Positions 43,394-57,085 of a DNA stretch of 64,000 bases are shown here, one piece after another. The number at the start of each line of letters is the position of its first letter. Positions within the stretch are counted from its first letter, which is position 1. A model generated the notes under the pieces. The model ran no database searches, was not told the origin of the DNA, and was given only the letters and a program-made list of their open reading frames with translations. This stretch comes from Symsagittifera roscoffensis. Lineage: Eukaryota > Xenacoelomorpha > Acoela > Convolutidae. The position numbers and the translations under genes are program-made. The DNA is taken from NCBI RefSeq assembly GCF_963678635.1, contig NC_087066.1:28215301-28279300 (forward strand), given 5' to 3'.

Positions 43394-45582
43394 AAGATAT
43401 CTGTAGATTGAGTGGCCAACAGTGGGACGACCCACTGCCAATTGAGTTGTGCCGCAGATTCACTGATTGGCACTATGGCTTGCCAGTTTTAGGGCAGCTC
43501 AGAATACCTCGTTGCTATTTTGAATTCCCAGTAGATGAGGTTGAGCTGCACAGGTTCGGTGATAGCTCATTGGACGTTTTCTGTTCTGTAGCATTCCTTC
43601 GAGCTCAGAAAAACGCATATTCCAAACGTCAACTAGCGTTTGCCTACGGTAAAGCAAGAGTAGCCCCGATGAAGATGCTTTCAATTCCGAAGTTGGAACT
43701 TCAGGCTGCGCTTCTTGCTAGTCGCCTGACGGATGATATCGAGAAAGCTCTGACACTGAGTATTTCCAAAGTGTTCATGTGGACTGACAGCACAACAGTC
43801 CTTCAGTGGTTAAACTCGACAAGCAAACAGCCCGTCTTTGTAGCCAACCGAGTAGCCGAGATTCTGGAGTCAACATCAATTGACCAAGGATTCCATGTTT
43901 TGAGTGGAGAAAACCCCGGTGACACCGGAACTAGAGGTATTACTGCTGATTCCCTCAAGCAAAGCAGTTGGGTAAAGGACCCTTCCTTTTTAAAAACTTC
44001 TGATTGGCCTTTCAATCCAAATAGGGAAGTTACTGACAAAGTTCGCCTGGATGGCCCGGTCTACGATCTGAATGAGGGTTTAGAGGTCTCTTCCAGTTTT
44101 CCGTGCACTGCAGTTTCGACTGACTTTGCCTTCCCTTGGGAAGAGTATAGCTCGTTCTCCAAGATAAAGCGACTGGTCGCATATATGTTCAGACTCTCAC
44201 CTAAGCATAGACATTTCAGATCACCAGATAAGGCCATAATTGATCCAGCAGAACTTGTCATTTCAGTGGAAAAACTTTTGCAACTTTCGCAGTTAGAGTC
44301 GTTCCCATTTGAAAAAAAATTATTAACAGCTAGAAAATATGTAAAAACATCGAGCCGTATATCATCGTATTCGCCTTTTATCGGACCGAACGGTTTAATT
44401 AGATCTACCGGCCGTATCCAACGTCTCTCCGCAACCGCATTCGAAACTCGCCATCCAATAATTTTGGATAGCCGCCATCGCCTAATCCGATTGTTTCTCC
44501 GTTTTTATCACATTAAGCACGAACATCAGTCAGTCGGCTACCTTCGTTCCGTCATTCATCAGCAATTTGTTGTACTACGCTTAAGATCTGCTCTAAGAGC
44601 TATTGAAACACATTGCGTGTGCTGTAAAAAGAGAAAAGCGAAAACCGTTACTCCAATGATGTCTGACCTTCCCGCGGAGCGTCTAGGTTACCGCCAGTCA
44701 CCGTTCTCGAACTGCGGCGTCGATTTTTTTGGACCATTTCATATAGCCATTCGTCGATCTTCCGAGAAACGCTGGGGTTTTCTATTTACTTGCTTAACGA
44801 CTCGCGCAATTCAAATTGAGTTGGTTCCATCCATGGACACAAGTTCATGTGTGATGGCTATCGAGCGCTTTATTTCTAGGCGAGGAACACCCTCAATAAT
44901 TTGGTCGGACAACGGAACAAACTTTGTAGGAGCCGAAAAAGAGCTTCTTCTGTGCATCAAAAATTGGAACGCAGAAGCTCCACTGTCGCTCGTACACAAA
45001 GGCATTAAGTGGAAGTATAATCCGCCAAGTGCACCACATCAAGGTGGAGCATGGGAGCGAATAGTGCGCAGTTGTAAGCGTGTGTTTTATGCAATCTTAG
45101 GGCCAAGAAAGCTGACTGACGAGATTTTGAACACTACCATGTGCCTATTTGAAGGTTCACTAAACGCCCGTCCACTCACTCCTGTTTCTGACGACCCAGA
45201 TAGTCTTGAGGCTTTGACGCCGAATCATTTCCTCTTAGGTCAGCACAGTCTAACGTTTCCGTCTCTAAGGTCGAGTGAAAATTATTTTCACTCTAAACGC
45301 TATGCCCGTGCGCAGTCGTACGCAAACGAAATTTGGCAGCGATGGTTAAGTGAGTACGTCCCTACACTCAATAAAAGAGTTAAGTGGCATGCTCTTCCCG
45401 AATATTCTTTGAAAACGGGAGATATGGTGTGGTTAGTTGAATCCACTAGCCCTAGGGGCCACTACCCACTAGCACGCATATTGTCGCTAAACTACGGCAA
45501 AGACAACACAGCCCGCTCCGCAAATCTAAGGACCGTTTCGGAAACTACACTCGGCCGCTCGTTAAGCTCATTCCGGTTCTAG
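43384..45582 (+). pseudogene. BEL RNase H and integrase
   Basis: A 732-codon frame, open throughout, in a different frame from RT. RNase H: FGDSSLDVFC, IPKLELQAALLA, FMWTDSTTVLQWL. An H2C2-type region follows (HIKHEHQS to HCVCCK). Integrase core: GVDFFGPF (Asp), IIWSDNGTNFVGA (Asp), HQGGAWERIVRS (Glu). C-terminal DUF5641-like domain: PNHFLLGQ, KRVKWHALPEYSLKTGDMVW, LARILSLNYGKDN. The frame ends eight bases before the polypurine tract. The RNase H-like GDTGTRG site lacks the usual NPAD-x-GTRG pattern. Integrase looks undamaged. Confidence 0.92.
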
Positions 45583-45589
45583 CTCCTTC

Positions 45590-45601
45590 GGGGGTGGAGG
45601 A
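45590..45601 (+). other. BEL polypurine tract
   Basis: GGGGGTGGAGGA immediately precedes the TGTTAATG start of the 3' LTR; the single T is tolerated in such primers for plus-strand synthesis. Confidence 0.75.
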
Positions 45602-46047
45602 TGTTAATGCTACATAGCATTTAAGTTGAAAGTATAGTATAAAGCCAGTATAGTTGCTTAGCAATACCAGCTATATAGCTCAGCGTATACATAGTGCGTT
45701 CCGGAGAGTTCGGCGTGGGTTCGATTCTCACCTAAGTCAATTCATTTGAGAATCCTATTTGAGCCGAACCTGACTGAACATAAAAAGCTAATATTTAAAT
45801 CGGTTCAAAATTGGTTTGCAATTGAGTTTCTGTTAATAAACTGCGTGAAATAATATGAACTCATTGTGAAAAAACACATAAATCACACAAATCAGGGCAT
45901 GAACAAGCCCATTTTTTAACTTGATACGTGTAATGTTGTTGCTAATTCCGTGCAATAAAAATTACTAAATTCGCAATTTATTGATTCTCTTGAATTAAAC
46001 CGATTCTGTTTCCTGTTTTTATTTGAGTTATAAGAAAGGCCAGAATA
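45602..46047 (+). repeat. BEL 3' LTR
   Basis: 446 bp, colinear with the 5' LTR from TGTTAATGCTACATAGCAT to GGCCAGAATA and followed directly by the GTGGC duplication. The tRNA-like T-arm is perfect in this copy (45715-45731). Confidence 0.95.
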
Positions 46048-46052
46048 GTGGC

Positions 46053-49000
46053 TTCATAGAGAAACTTCACTTTACTCCAGTTTACCCCTTCCCTCCCCAT
46101 CATAACAGAAAGAGAGAAAAAAACTTGAAATACTGAAATTTAAAAGCGTGCTATTACAGTTTGTCAAACGGTTTACTGGTACTCTAAGTACTGATACTTG
46201 AGGGTTGTAGATTAATCAATGCATCAATAAACTTTATTAAACAACCTGACATGTATAAATTGCATTTTTTGAAAAGTTTCTAATAGATCGCAAAACCTGA
46301 TTCTAAGTCTCTTCATTTTGTTCCAGGGCAATCAATTCCAGTGTGGCAAAAAATATTTTGTGATTAAGTCTTTTGCCAATAAATACCAAAAAATATCTAG
46401 TTTTGACTGATAAAAACAAAATATTTTTATTTCTCAGAACAATGATAGTTCTAGGACAAACTTGGCATAAATATGGGTTGCGAAATAAGAGATAATTTCA
46501 TTTATGTTGTGTTCACCTCTTTTTACAAGTTTACAGCAGTTTTTACAAAGAAGGTAGAACAAAAACTGGATTAATGTTTTGGAAAATTTGAAAAAGTTTT
46601 ATCCGCTTAACGGTGAATGACAAAGTCTGATCCAGACAACGAACTTAATAGACATTTATGAGAGACAAAAAAAATTAAGCAAGAGCAAGACAGCCAATTA
46701 GAAGAAAATTATTAGCCGAATTTCGAATCACAATTTCTTTAGGCAGTTGGTCTTATTTTTGTTCGTTTTGAGGTCAAGCAAGTTCTGAAACAATGGTGGC
46801 GTCCCTCATGCTTGAAGGACTGAATGCTTGAAAGTTATTTTAGCTTAATTTTAGCCAATCAGATTTGAGTATTCAAAATCTCAAAATAATTCGTGAAAAT
46901 CTCTAAGAAAGAAAATAAATCCAGGCCATTAGTGTTAATACTGACCGATTAGATAATAAGCAGATGAGTTTCAAGACTGAAAAATTCTTATGAAACTTGA
47001 AATCATAAATCTTAATGATTATCTGAATCGTAATGCAGTTCTAAACCGCAATTTGTAAAATTTTTGATTATTTTCCACTCATTTAATACATTCTGTTAAT
47101 ATTGACTTCGATTTTGTGAGAAAGACATTTAGCCAATAAAAACGCTTAGCGATTTTGATTGATTGAAATTTTTCAAGCATTCGGTCCTTCAACCATAAAA
47201 ACCGTCCCCTTAAACAATTATTCGTTTACCGCCAATATGCTTTCATTTTATTTGTTTTGCATGTTAATAGGTTCTCTGTCTATATCAGTCGCGGAGGCGG
47301 AGCAATAAACAGAATGGTCCAAGTGCAGAATGGGTCCAAGAGCAGAAAAACAGAAAAATATTGACTTAAGTTGGATTGTACGGGCTAGTTGATAAAACAA
47401 TTATTAGCTACGTCAAAAATACCTAGATATTGAATAAATTATGCATGAATTGTCTAATTTCATTAAAATTTCTTGTTTAATTTTTTTTAATTACTCAAAT
47501 TATGCGCAAAATATTCGCTGCTTTGGTGTTATTGACATTTTTGATAATTAATTTACCGATTAGCTTATAAGAGTTGATGTTTTTCAGTTTTCTGCTCTTA
47601 GACCATTCTGCCTATTGACTGGCCACCATCAGTCCCGTATCTTTGTCATTCCCTCCAATAACTTAGTGGAATAAGTATCCCTGGGTTCTAATGTTAATGA
47701 AAGAGTTGACGAATAATTATTTCTCTAAAACTACCTAAATTATATTTAATACATTTATTTTTACCGATGAAATGAAAAAAAAATATTTATTTTATGAAAA
47801 AAAAAATCAACTAAATAACTAATTTCAATAACTCATTTCAATAAATTTAACTCATTTCAAATTAAATAAGTGGACCCCATCATATGAAAATTATACAAAA
47901 ATAACTTTTAACAACACGTTTACCTTTCTGTTTAGCAACCAATTTTCTGTTTCTCGATTACACAATAACAGTGATGTCTTTAAGAACACTTTCAATACAT
48001 GCAAAATTCGGCAGCAAAACAATGAAGGAAAATAATTCAATCCTAGTTAAATCAAACGAAACAGCTGAACCAAATTAATTAATGATTGTGTTCATAATCA
48101 TGTTTTTTTATCGAGTTAGCAACTGATGATGTCTAACAAAATTCACCAAAAAATAAATCATTTCATAAACGAGTACGACTCCAATTATTTGCACTGCAAA
48201 AAAACTAGATAACATAAACCAAAAAACTCATCACATAAAAAAAATGACGCCATACTTGGTTCACAAACAATTCTTCCTGCTTTTGATTTGAAAAAAAAAA
48301 TTCAAAACAAATTGCATAAAGTACAGCATACCAGAAAAATTTCACGCTGTTACCTAGGTAAGGAGGATCTCAGAATACACATAAAATCTACAACAGGGTT
48401 TTGTTCAAGCTGTCCAAAGCATTCAAAAAAAAACGAAACTTTTAGAAAAAACGTATTTTTTGAAAGTTTAAAATCAATTTCGGATAGTCGGATTGTTGAC
48501 TAAATTCCAAAAAATCATAAAAACTCCTCAATTATATACGCAGTAGAAATAAAAAAATTTACGAACTTAATTTCTGAATTACCGAATTATTTCACGACAA
48601 ACATTAAAAGTAATTGAACAAATTTTTGATAGTTATACATTTCAACCACATTTCAGTCTTGAGCAATTCAAATAAAAAGAAGCGCAATGATTTCTTCTAC
48701 TACGGACTAAAACAAAAAGCAAAGTATTTGAAACGCAAAGAGTAATACTTACACACCTACAGGAGTAAATAAAAACTTTTAGTACCTCAAACAATATACA
48801 AAAAAATAGCAATCCTAGTCCTTCCATCAATATAAAAGCAAAAAAGAAGCATAATGGTTTCCTATTCTTCGTTTTCTCCACAAAAAAAAAATGTTTTAAA
48901 AATTTGAAACTCTTAGTGATTCATTTTTAGACGAACTGATTGACCAATTTTTCGATTGTTGAATTATCAAAAAAGACTAACAAACCTTATCTTTCCATCT

Positions 49001-52000
49001 TAGCAAAAAACTGAAACTTTTAGAAGCAAAGAGTAGTACAGAATCACCACCCACAGAAATGAAAACAAGCATTTCATCAGTTAAATACAAAAAACAGTTA
49101 GAATGAATTATTTTATAATAATTAATGGTTTGAATAAACAAAAGAACCACTAAATTAGGTACTAGACTTAAGCTTGCATTTCACTTTTTGAGCATTTGCC
49201 CAAAAGAATCAATATTGAAAACGGCCCCCAAATATCAACAGACTATACTATAAAGCCGCAGATATGAAAAAAGCATGCACTCAAGTGCGATTAGACTGAA
49301 CTTCAGGACGGCAAACACCGTTCAATAATACCAACAAAACCTGGCACAACAGAAGTTTCAGTAAAACGTCACATTACATCTTGACAAATATTTCTGCCAA
49401 GAAAACACAAACAAAAAGTAAAGGCACCAAACCGTAAATATTTTCAGACAAGAGCACAGGAAAGCAACCCCGATTGATTTTCAGTTTTTTACAAAAAAAA
49501 TCAATTCTTTGGACATGTAAAAATTCATCAAGGACAAGCAACTATATTTTTAAAATTTACGGGAAAAAAATTTAATTTTAAAAACGCCGTCAAATATGAT
49601 TAAAAATTAAAAACAAATGGAAGTTATTTTGTTACTACGTATATTGAGTTTTCAATAACCATGCTACCCTTTGAAAAAGTCCACAGACAGCGCTGCAATT
49701 TGATTGAACAACGAAAAATTTTCAAGAAAACAAAAAATCAACCTTAGAAAAAGGTTCATTCACAATGCTTTACCATTCACAAACAAATGAACAAGGTGAA
49801 CTTAATCTCAACAAATTCGTTTCCGTTGGAATAATAGCCAACTTAACTTGAAAAAAATTTAGATTCTTTTGTTGAACTTGACCTATTTTTGAAAAGGTTT
49901 CCAGCAAAAAATACTATCATGCTAGCTGAAACTTGTAAGCAACTGCATCTCAAACATTTAGAACTAGACTTCTTGCTTCGCGCAAAAGAAAAAACTACAG
50001 AAAAAACGCCTTCTCATTAAAAACATCTGTAAATTAAGTCAAATCTAATTCAAACTCTAGTACAAATCTAAGTAAAGAAACAGAAACCTTTAGATACTTG
50101 CACGAAAAAATGAACATCACCAACTTATAACTCCACATAATGTCTAAAATTGTATCTAATGCTCACGTGAACCATATTGCAGCAACAAAATGAATAGCTT
50201 TTAGTGTTTTAATCAAATAAGTAAGCATAAAATTAACATTTAACAATCTTAACAGCAGTTTCAATTAATAAAATTTTGAATATGACAAAAATTCAGTTTT
50301 CATTTTAACTTTATGTAATTATTAATAATATGAAACATGAATCAACCGAAATAATCAAAATTATTTTAAAAATTTCGTTTTATTTTCCTTATGATTGAAA
50401 ACAAACATTTTCTAGTTTAAAAAATTTTAGAAAATCTGATGACAAACTTGATTTTAAAATCTCAATTGCAAAACCATTGCCATAAAAAAATCATAAGTGA
50501 AATGAAATTAGCTACAGCTTATGAGACAAATCTGAACTCATCAACGCCTTCCTCAACAACATTTACTTCAGTAAAGCATTATGCTAACATACTTCATAAA
50601 ATCAAAATCTAAAACAATTAGTACTGAAATAAGGTAACATATTCATTCGAAAAATTTCAAGTTTTTGAAACCATTGTCACAAAATAGTATAAGCAAACCA
50701 AACGAGCCATTATTTATGATATAAACCTGAACCCAAAATCCTTTACATCAACTTTTTTAGATATGAACAGTTTTGTAGAGTTACCTACGCATGCTTTTAA
50801 AAAGATAATAGATTTTGCATATACAAATTTACCCAAAAAATACAAAAAAAAGAAAAATAGACCGCCGAATTTTCTTGCAATGGATTGCAATTTTGACGAA
50901 AAAAGTAAATCAAGTAAAGTGAAACAGAACCAACGCTATAGAAAAAGTCGAACACAAAAATGCGTTGATTTATAAAAAGAAATGCTTAGCATTCGAGGGC
51001 AACCAAATGATCAAAATATTTGGAAAATAACCATCACCGCAAGATTTTCAGATGAATACGCAGACACAAGAATACGCATAACAGAACAAAATACTGACTA
51101 AAAACTATAAAAATTTTTCAGCCCTTTTAAAAGATCAAATTGTTGAATTTTTACTACTAACACTAATATCCTATCAATCCACACCCTAGAAACCAAATTG
51201 ATTGATACTAAACCCTCAACATTAAACCAAAAACCCAACTCCGCCGCTCATACCATACCATATAGTTACAGCCCATTCCCTACCCAACAGAATTTTTCTA
51301 TCTCTCGATTCTGAAGCCAGTGCGGTCTCCATGAAGCTGCCACCCTCAACACAACAAAATATAATCATGACGTAACTCCTACTATTGATTGAGTAATACG
51401 ATAGATAATCCTAAATCAACAAAATTTGAACAAGAACTAGATATTTTTATTTTGTAATCTCTACGCATTGCCAACCCAAAAACGAAACGCAAAAATTGAA
51501 ACCTGTCAGTTTTATTATTAAGAAAGCTAACATATCAGCAAGCAGCACTAACTAATTAATCAAGCGCTAAATCAAATAGTTATTCAAAAACAATTTACAA
51601 CGCTTTCCCTAAAGCTCTACTAGCATAACATAGGTATGGACTATATACTAACGAAAATTACCTTGCTCAACCTTTTTCCTGGTGCACAAACATCGCTTTC
51701 ACATATTCAATTCTGCTTCAGTTTCTTGCATCTCAGTTCCGCTTAGCACAATCACCTCTTTTTATAGAAGAAGTACTAACATATAATAAGACATGCGTTA
51801 TCTCACGAATTATTTCATTCCACAAAAAGAATGAAACAGAAAACAGTTCGGCAATGAAATATAATGGAAACCATAAAAATATAACTGATTCCTCCAAAAA
51901 TGAAAAAAAAAAACAGGAATTTAACAAACTTTTTTCTCGTGAAGACTCTTTTCTAACTTTAAGCTCCATCAGACACATGCATGTTTGACCACATCAAAGC

Positions 52001-52956
52001 TCATCACGCAAAGAAACTCAAAACATCTTAGTACAAAACTTAGTACAAAACAGTATTCACATCAACTAAAGTTTTTTTTCTAAACCCACTATAAAAATTA
52101 CTGAAAACAATTAATCACTAAACATACGCATACAATTAACTGTTTTTGAAAATCATAATGGCTTTCACAATCCACTTGAAGGTCGTCAAATATCTTCTAA
52201 TGTTTTTTATTCCTTTTTTTACCAGTTTTTCGCTAGATCTAAGAATACAAAGGATTAGAAACAAGACTTACGTTGGGCTGCACAGGTTTTGAACAGTTCT
52301 TTGGAAGAAACTTTAACAACGGTTTTTTGCGTTCTAATAAATGGCGATACAAAACAGTCGAACAACAAAATGCGCATAAACAGAATTGGCAAAAAAAGGT
52401 GCGAAAAAAATTCAAGTAATTCCAAATCGTTGTTATGTTTGGTTGCCAAAAAACTGTTTGAACTGACTTGCGCTACACCCAATCACGTATTTTTTTCAAA
52501 AAAGTAAGCGGAATCAAATATATTGATAAGAATTTTGTATTCGTCTGATTCAAATGAGTTTGAGAACGACAAGTTCATTCAGACATGCTGAAAATGAATT
52601 GTGGTCTTTTTTACAGTCAGAAGAAATTTTTTGAGGAATGATGAAGCTGGAACATTTTTTGAAGTGCTCAAAGCCAGGTTTTAACGGGTTTTGAGATCTA
52701 ACTTCCACCTATGTTTCTATAGAACATCAAACATCCTATTCTGACGCTTGTAGAGCAAGCAACTTTTCCAAATCACAAAAAAATGTTTTAAAAAATAGCC
52801 ATTCTGAAAAAAGAATTAAAACTTTGCGAAATGTTTAGCAAAGAGGCCGTTATTATGATCGTAAACCTTAAAACCGCATCAAAATCAACCGGAGTGCCTA
52901 ACTTTTAGAGTTTGGAAAACTGGCGAATTAATCAGCTGAAAACAAATAAAACAGGC
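46053..52956. other. AT-rich non-coding stretch
   Basis: Nearly 7 kb of A/T-rich DNA. The open frames at 48288-48503, 48642-48881, 50763-50975, 51733-51978 and 52255-52507 are lysine/asparagine/phenylalanine-rich, lack motifs and are often mirrored on the other strand. I support no gene here. Exons of the broken channel gene at 56.7 kb could lie in this region but I did not recognise any. Confidence 0.4.
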
Positions 52957-54886
52957 TCACAGCATATTCAAAAGAACCACCTAAATCAGTCAACTTGTGT
53001 AAACTCAAGCTCAATGGTAGTTGCAAAACCCTTTAGCAGATTGAAGCTTCATTGGACTCAATCTTTTTTCAGGAAATTATCTGGTTTCATTCACGCATGA
53101 AGTTTTTTTCTTTCAGTCTGCTTATTTTACGCTTTGAAAACTCTTAGGTATGCTTGCTCGCATCTTCATGCTTATTCTGGTCCTCGTAAAACTTTCTGCA
53201 AATTTTGCCCCTGCCTTCTTGTTGCATTTTTTTCTACCTTAGATTTATCACGCGGCCATTAAGTAGCAATTTTTGGCTTCTCTTTTAAGTTCCGAATATC
53301 CGAGAGGTACTTTTAGCGGTTTCAGCATTTTAATTAGAATTGATTCAGCTTGGTATAATTTCATTATTCAAAAAAAAACAATTTTCAACACCTATAAATT
53401 AAATCTGATATGTGAATTTTTTTGAAAATATAACTCTGTAAGATGTCTGAATTTGGTATTTGGGATCTTGAAAACTTTTTCAAATTCGTCATTTGGTTCC
53501 AGGCTTCTATGCAATGTACAAATTTGCAAATGTTTTTGCACTAATAGTTTTGTGTAAGTGTTTGTAAAAAAGATCAATTTCAAAAGCTAATAATTTTTTC
53601 ATTATTTGTTATTACATAATTGGAATGTTATTACTATCTAGTTTAGAACAAATTGGCTGTAAAGTTGCCAATTTTGCTAATTTTTGTAGGTATATTTATA
53701 AAGCTCTAACTGCTCATATTTGTCACAATTTTTCCGCGCCTGAACGTTTTTTTTCCAAGTTTTATTAGTCGAATCAGTTCTCTAAAAGAATTGAAATTAA
53801 AAACATAATTTTGTTATTGACAGTACAAAACTTTTTAGCTTATGGAGCCTTTTAAACCACAAACTTTTGAGACCAGTTAAAAGCAGTCAACTTAATCAGT
53901 GTTTTGCATTTATATATGAGTTTATAGGTTTCTTTGAAACGTTTCATTTTCAAAAAATTTTTTGAAATCAATTTAATTTGTAAAGTTTTGATAGAGCTAG
54001 CGAAAAGTCACTGACGCAATGCGCTTTATCGCACCAAATGAAATTGAAAAAGTGAAAAAACAACTTAAAAAATATCAGACTTAGCAAAATTTTTATGGGC
54101 AAATCTTAATTGACAATATATACACACATATACATACATATACACACATTGATTTGACCAATGAAACTTAGAACAAACACGTTCAGGCACGGAAAAATTT
54201 TGAGAAATAAATATATCTACAAAAATTAGCAAAAATGGCAATTTTACAACCAAATTATTTGAAATTAGATAGTAATAAGTTTCCAATTATGTATTAACAA
54301 TAAATGAGAAGTTTATCAGCTTATCAAATGGATCTTCCTTACAAAAACTTACACAAAACTATTAGACTTTTGTCTTGAGCTTAAAACATTTGCAAATTTG
54401 TACATTGCGTAGACGTCAAAAAATTTCACAAACTACATTTAATTTATAGGTGTTGACTATTATCTTTTCTTCAATAATGGAAACATACCAAATTGAATCA
54501 ACTCTAACTAAAATGCTCAAACCGCTAAAAGTACCTATATGATATTCGGAACTTAGAAGAGAAACCAAAAATAGCTAGTTAATGGCCGCGTGATAAATCT
54601 AAGGCACCAAAAATTGCAAAAAGCGGGCAAGGGGCAAAATTTGCAGAAAGTTTTACGAGGACCAGAATAAACATGAAGGGGCGATCAAGCATACCTAAGA
54701 GTTTTCAGAGCGTAAAAGAAGCAGAGTGAAAGAAAAGTAACTACGCGTGAATGAAACCAGATAAATTCCTGAAAAAAAATTGAGTCCAATGAAGCTTCAA
54801 TCTGCTAAAGGACTTTACAACTATCATTGAGCTTGAGATTACACAAGTTGACTGATTTAGTTGGTTCTTTTGAATATGCTGTGAAC
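52957..54886. mobile_element. Foldback element of about 1.9 kb
   Basis: Left arm 52957-53775 and right arm about 54150-54886 are inverted copies (for example CACAGCATATTCAAAAGAAC versus GTTCTTTTGAATATGCTGTG; GCGCCTGAACG versus CGTTCAGGCAC). The roughly 370-bp centre carries a (TACA)n-like microsatellite near 54113-54148. Arms differ by many substitutions and indels. No coding capacity. Confidence 0.8.
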
Positions 54887-56711
54887 TTGAAACAAAACGA
54901 AGAAACAAACTGATATAAAATTACATAAAAATTGATTTTTGTAAATAAAACTGGTTGGTTTTTACTGTCGAACATCTAGAAACCGCAATAAAAAAAACCG
55001 TGCAATTAATTCCCTTGAAACTCTCTTATTTTAGGGTTTTAAAAATCTGAAACAATTAGCAGCTAAAACCATTTAGAATTCAAATTTCGGAATCAGCCTG
55101 TTAAAAGTTTTTTCTTCTAAATGCGCCAATTTTTGTAAGGATTTGTATCAAGGAAACCAGCAAAACTTTTGAGAGGCACAAGGAAATAAATGAATTTAAT
55201 CGTTGTCAACAACTTACCACAACGCAAGTTTATTTCTTTTGTGTGACAAAAATGGTTTCTTTTGTAGTCCTGCAGATATCATGAAAAAACAACACACTAC
55301 GAAATGCTGAATAATTACCGTTTAATTAAGAGATAGTTTTTCTGTACATTGTATCTCTAAAGAGAAAAACTTATTAGAGCACGTTGAAAATCAGTTGATT
55401 ATTATCTTGGTTTTTCATCAGAATTATACGGCGTCTCATGTAACTGAGAACTTTTATAGTGTTTGTATGGTTTTTTGCTGTCTACATCCTATTTTTGTGT
55501 AGAATTTTCAAAATAAAAAAGTAGAAAAAAGCTCACATTTTTGGTTGAATCGTCAATCTATAGAGAGCTGGTCAACACACATTTTTTTGTCCTATCGTCG
55601 CTCAATTGACTCATAGAAGCTGATAGTTTCTATCGAATGCACACCAGAGTAAAAAAAATTTTTTGTCTCATCGTTGATTTTGATTAAATATTGCTGAATT
55701 GAGTGCGGATAATTGATTAAACATCACGATATATTCATTGAAAGATATCCATAGAAAAAACTGAATCAGCAACCCTGATCGAATTCAGCTCATTGCGGTT
55801 CATTGGCAAAAAACATGGTTAGAGTCGCAAGAGGGCGTCATATTTGGCAATCCCAATATTTTCCCGGCACATTCAGTCAAAAATGGCACGAATTTTTTTT
55901 TTTTGTTTAACACCGCCTTTTTGGTGATTTTAGAAAAAAATGATTGCCACTAGTAGGACCCTTAATGGCTAAATTTGCTTCTTCCTCCGCACCTGCAGTA
56001 ACTTCAGTTACGTCGGTTGAGACAATGTAGACATCAGAGTAGTGATATCGTACAACAAGTCAAAGGGAAGGCATATTTTCCAAAATGCCTAATTTGAAGG
56101 AGACATTAGTAATCTTACATCACTGATTCGCTCTTTGTTATGGAAAAATGGGATGGGAGGAATGAGGAAGGAAAGAGTCGTTTTCAAACAAGATTTGAGC
56201 GGTTTCAGAAATCTTTAAAAAAACAGCTCAAATCACTCAAACCGCCCAATCCGGTTAAATCGTGGTAGAAAAATGCTCAAACCAATCAAATTTTGAGCAA
56301 TTTTGGAGAGAGGTTTTGACCCAGGCGGTGAGGTGAAATTAAACGACGTAGAAGCGGTGTTTTTCTATACCAGAAATGTTGTTGGCCTACTTTTATTATT
56401 TTTACTAGTCTTTTTTTAGTGAAACTGAAATAGATCCTACAAGTTTGTCTGTTTTCAAAGCACTGACTCCAAATTACCGCGGGACAATCGCTATTTTTTG
56501 ACAGTGCTGGAGGTATGTTTTGAATTTGTGCTCCACTCAAGCCACTGTCTCGACTTTTTTTCCTCGATCACTGACATGTTCTCGACTTTGAAAGTCGAAA
56601 CTTAAAGTGAGCACCTCAACCCGTGTTTTATTTTAATTTGAAGCGTTCACGTGTTTGCAGGTTGATTTCTTCTTTAAACGTATGCTATTGGACAATATTT
56701 TCTACTTCCAG
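54887..56711. other. Non-coding stretch before the channel pseudogene
   Basis: No gene recognised. Upstream exons of the broken receptor would be expected here but are not detectable by eye. A TTTTTTGTC(C/T)(T)ATCGTCG/TTG-like phrase recurs at about 55586 and 55664. Confidence 0.35.
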
Positions 56712-57085
56712 GGCGTTCTCATCATAACACATTCTTGTTTTTGGATCGACCCACATCACGTGACTGGAAGAAGCTTGGTCGTCTTGCTCTCCACTCTCGC
56801 CCTTCTTCTGTCGTTTCTGAAATTTCAGATGAGCCTGAAAACATCAACCAAGTCACAATGTGTCACATGTTCTACCTTCTCTGCTTCTTCTAAATAGCAC
56901 TGGCCATTCTGGAGTACATTGCAGTCGTGTGGTTTGCTTAGAGAGCTGTCAAGCAGGAAGGAGGAGACAATGACAGCAGAGGATCATCTCAGTCTCGGTT
57001 GGCTCGGATCATTGACGTCGCCTGCCGATTAGTTTTCCCACTATCATACCTAGTTCTTCTATTTGTTCAATATCTGCATGTGTAG
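56712..57085 (+). pseudogene. Cys-loop ligand-gated ion channel 3' remnant (TM2-TM4)
   Basis: After TACTTCCAG at 56711 the frame reads GVLIITHSCFWIDPHHVTGR and SLVVLLSTLALLLSF. This fits the end of TM1 (S-x-FWID) and TM2 of anion-type Cys-loop receptors, though pore residues are altered. After a frame change near 56815, the reading continues with a TM3-like CHMFYLLCFF, stop (TAA 56891), IALAILEYIAVVWFA, stop (TAG 56939). A short cytoplasmic loop and TM4-like RLARIIDVACRLVFPLSYL follow, to TAG at 57083. Two stops and a frameshift make it a pseudogene. It lies 6.5 kb upstream of, and on the same strand as, the receptor exon at 63543. Confidence 0.6.

Larger units (their letters stand above)
36842..46052 (+). 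mobile_element. BEL/Pao LTR retrotransposon, structurally complete, coding-defective
   Basis: The element is bounded by a 5-bp target-site duplication GTGGC (36842-36846 and 46048-46052). LTRs are at 36847-37298 and 45602-46047, and both begin TGTT. Inside are, in order: a primer-binding site, a long leader with an unexplained ORF, gag, CCHC knuckles, aspartic protease, RT, RNase H, integrase with a C-terminal DUF5641-like part, and a polypurine tract. Domain order and the joined gag-pol without env mark BEL/Pao. Several stops and frame changes mean it cannot make a full polyprotein. LTR differences show it is not a fresh insertion. Confidence 0.95.

Noticed and set aside
48288-50975. Short lysine/asparagine-rich frames (48288-48503, 50763-50975)
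   Set aside because: Composition expected from AT-rich DNA; no motifs, no splice context.
52255-52507. Overlapping frames of 72-75 codons on both strands
   Set aside because: Mutually antisense, no recognisable features on either.
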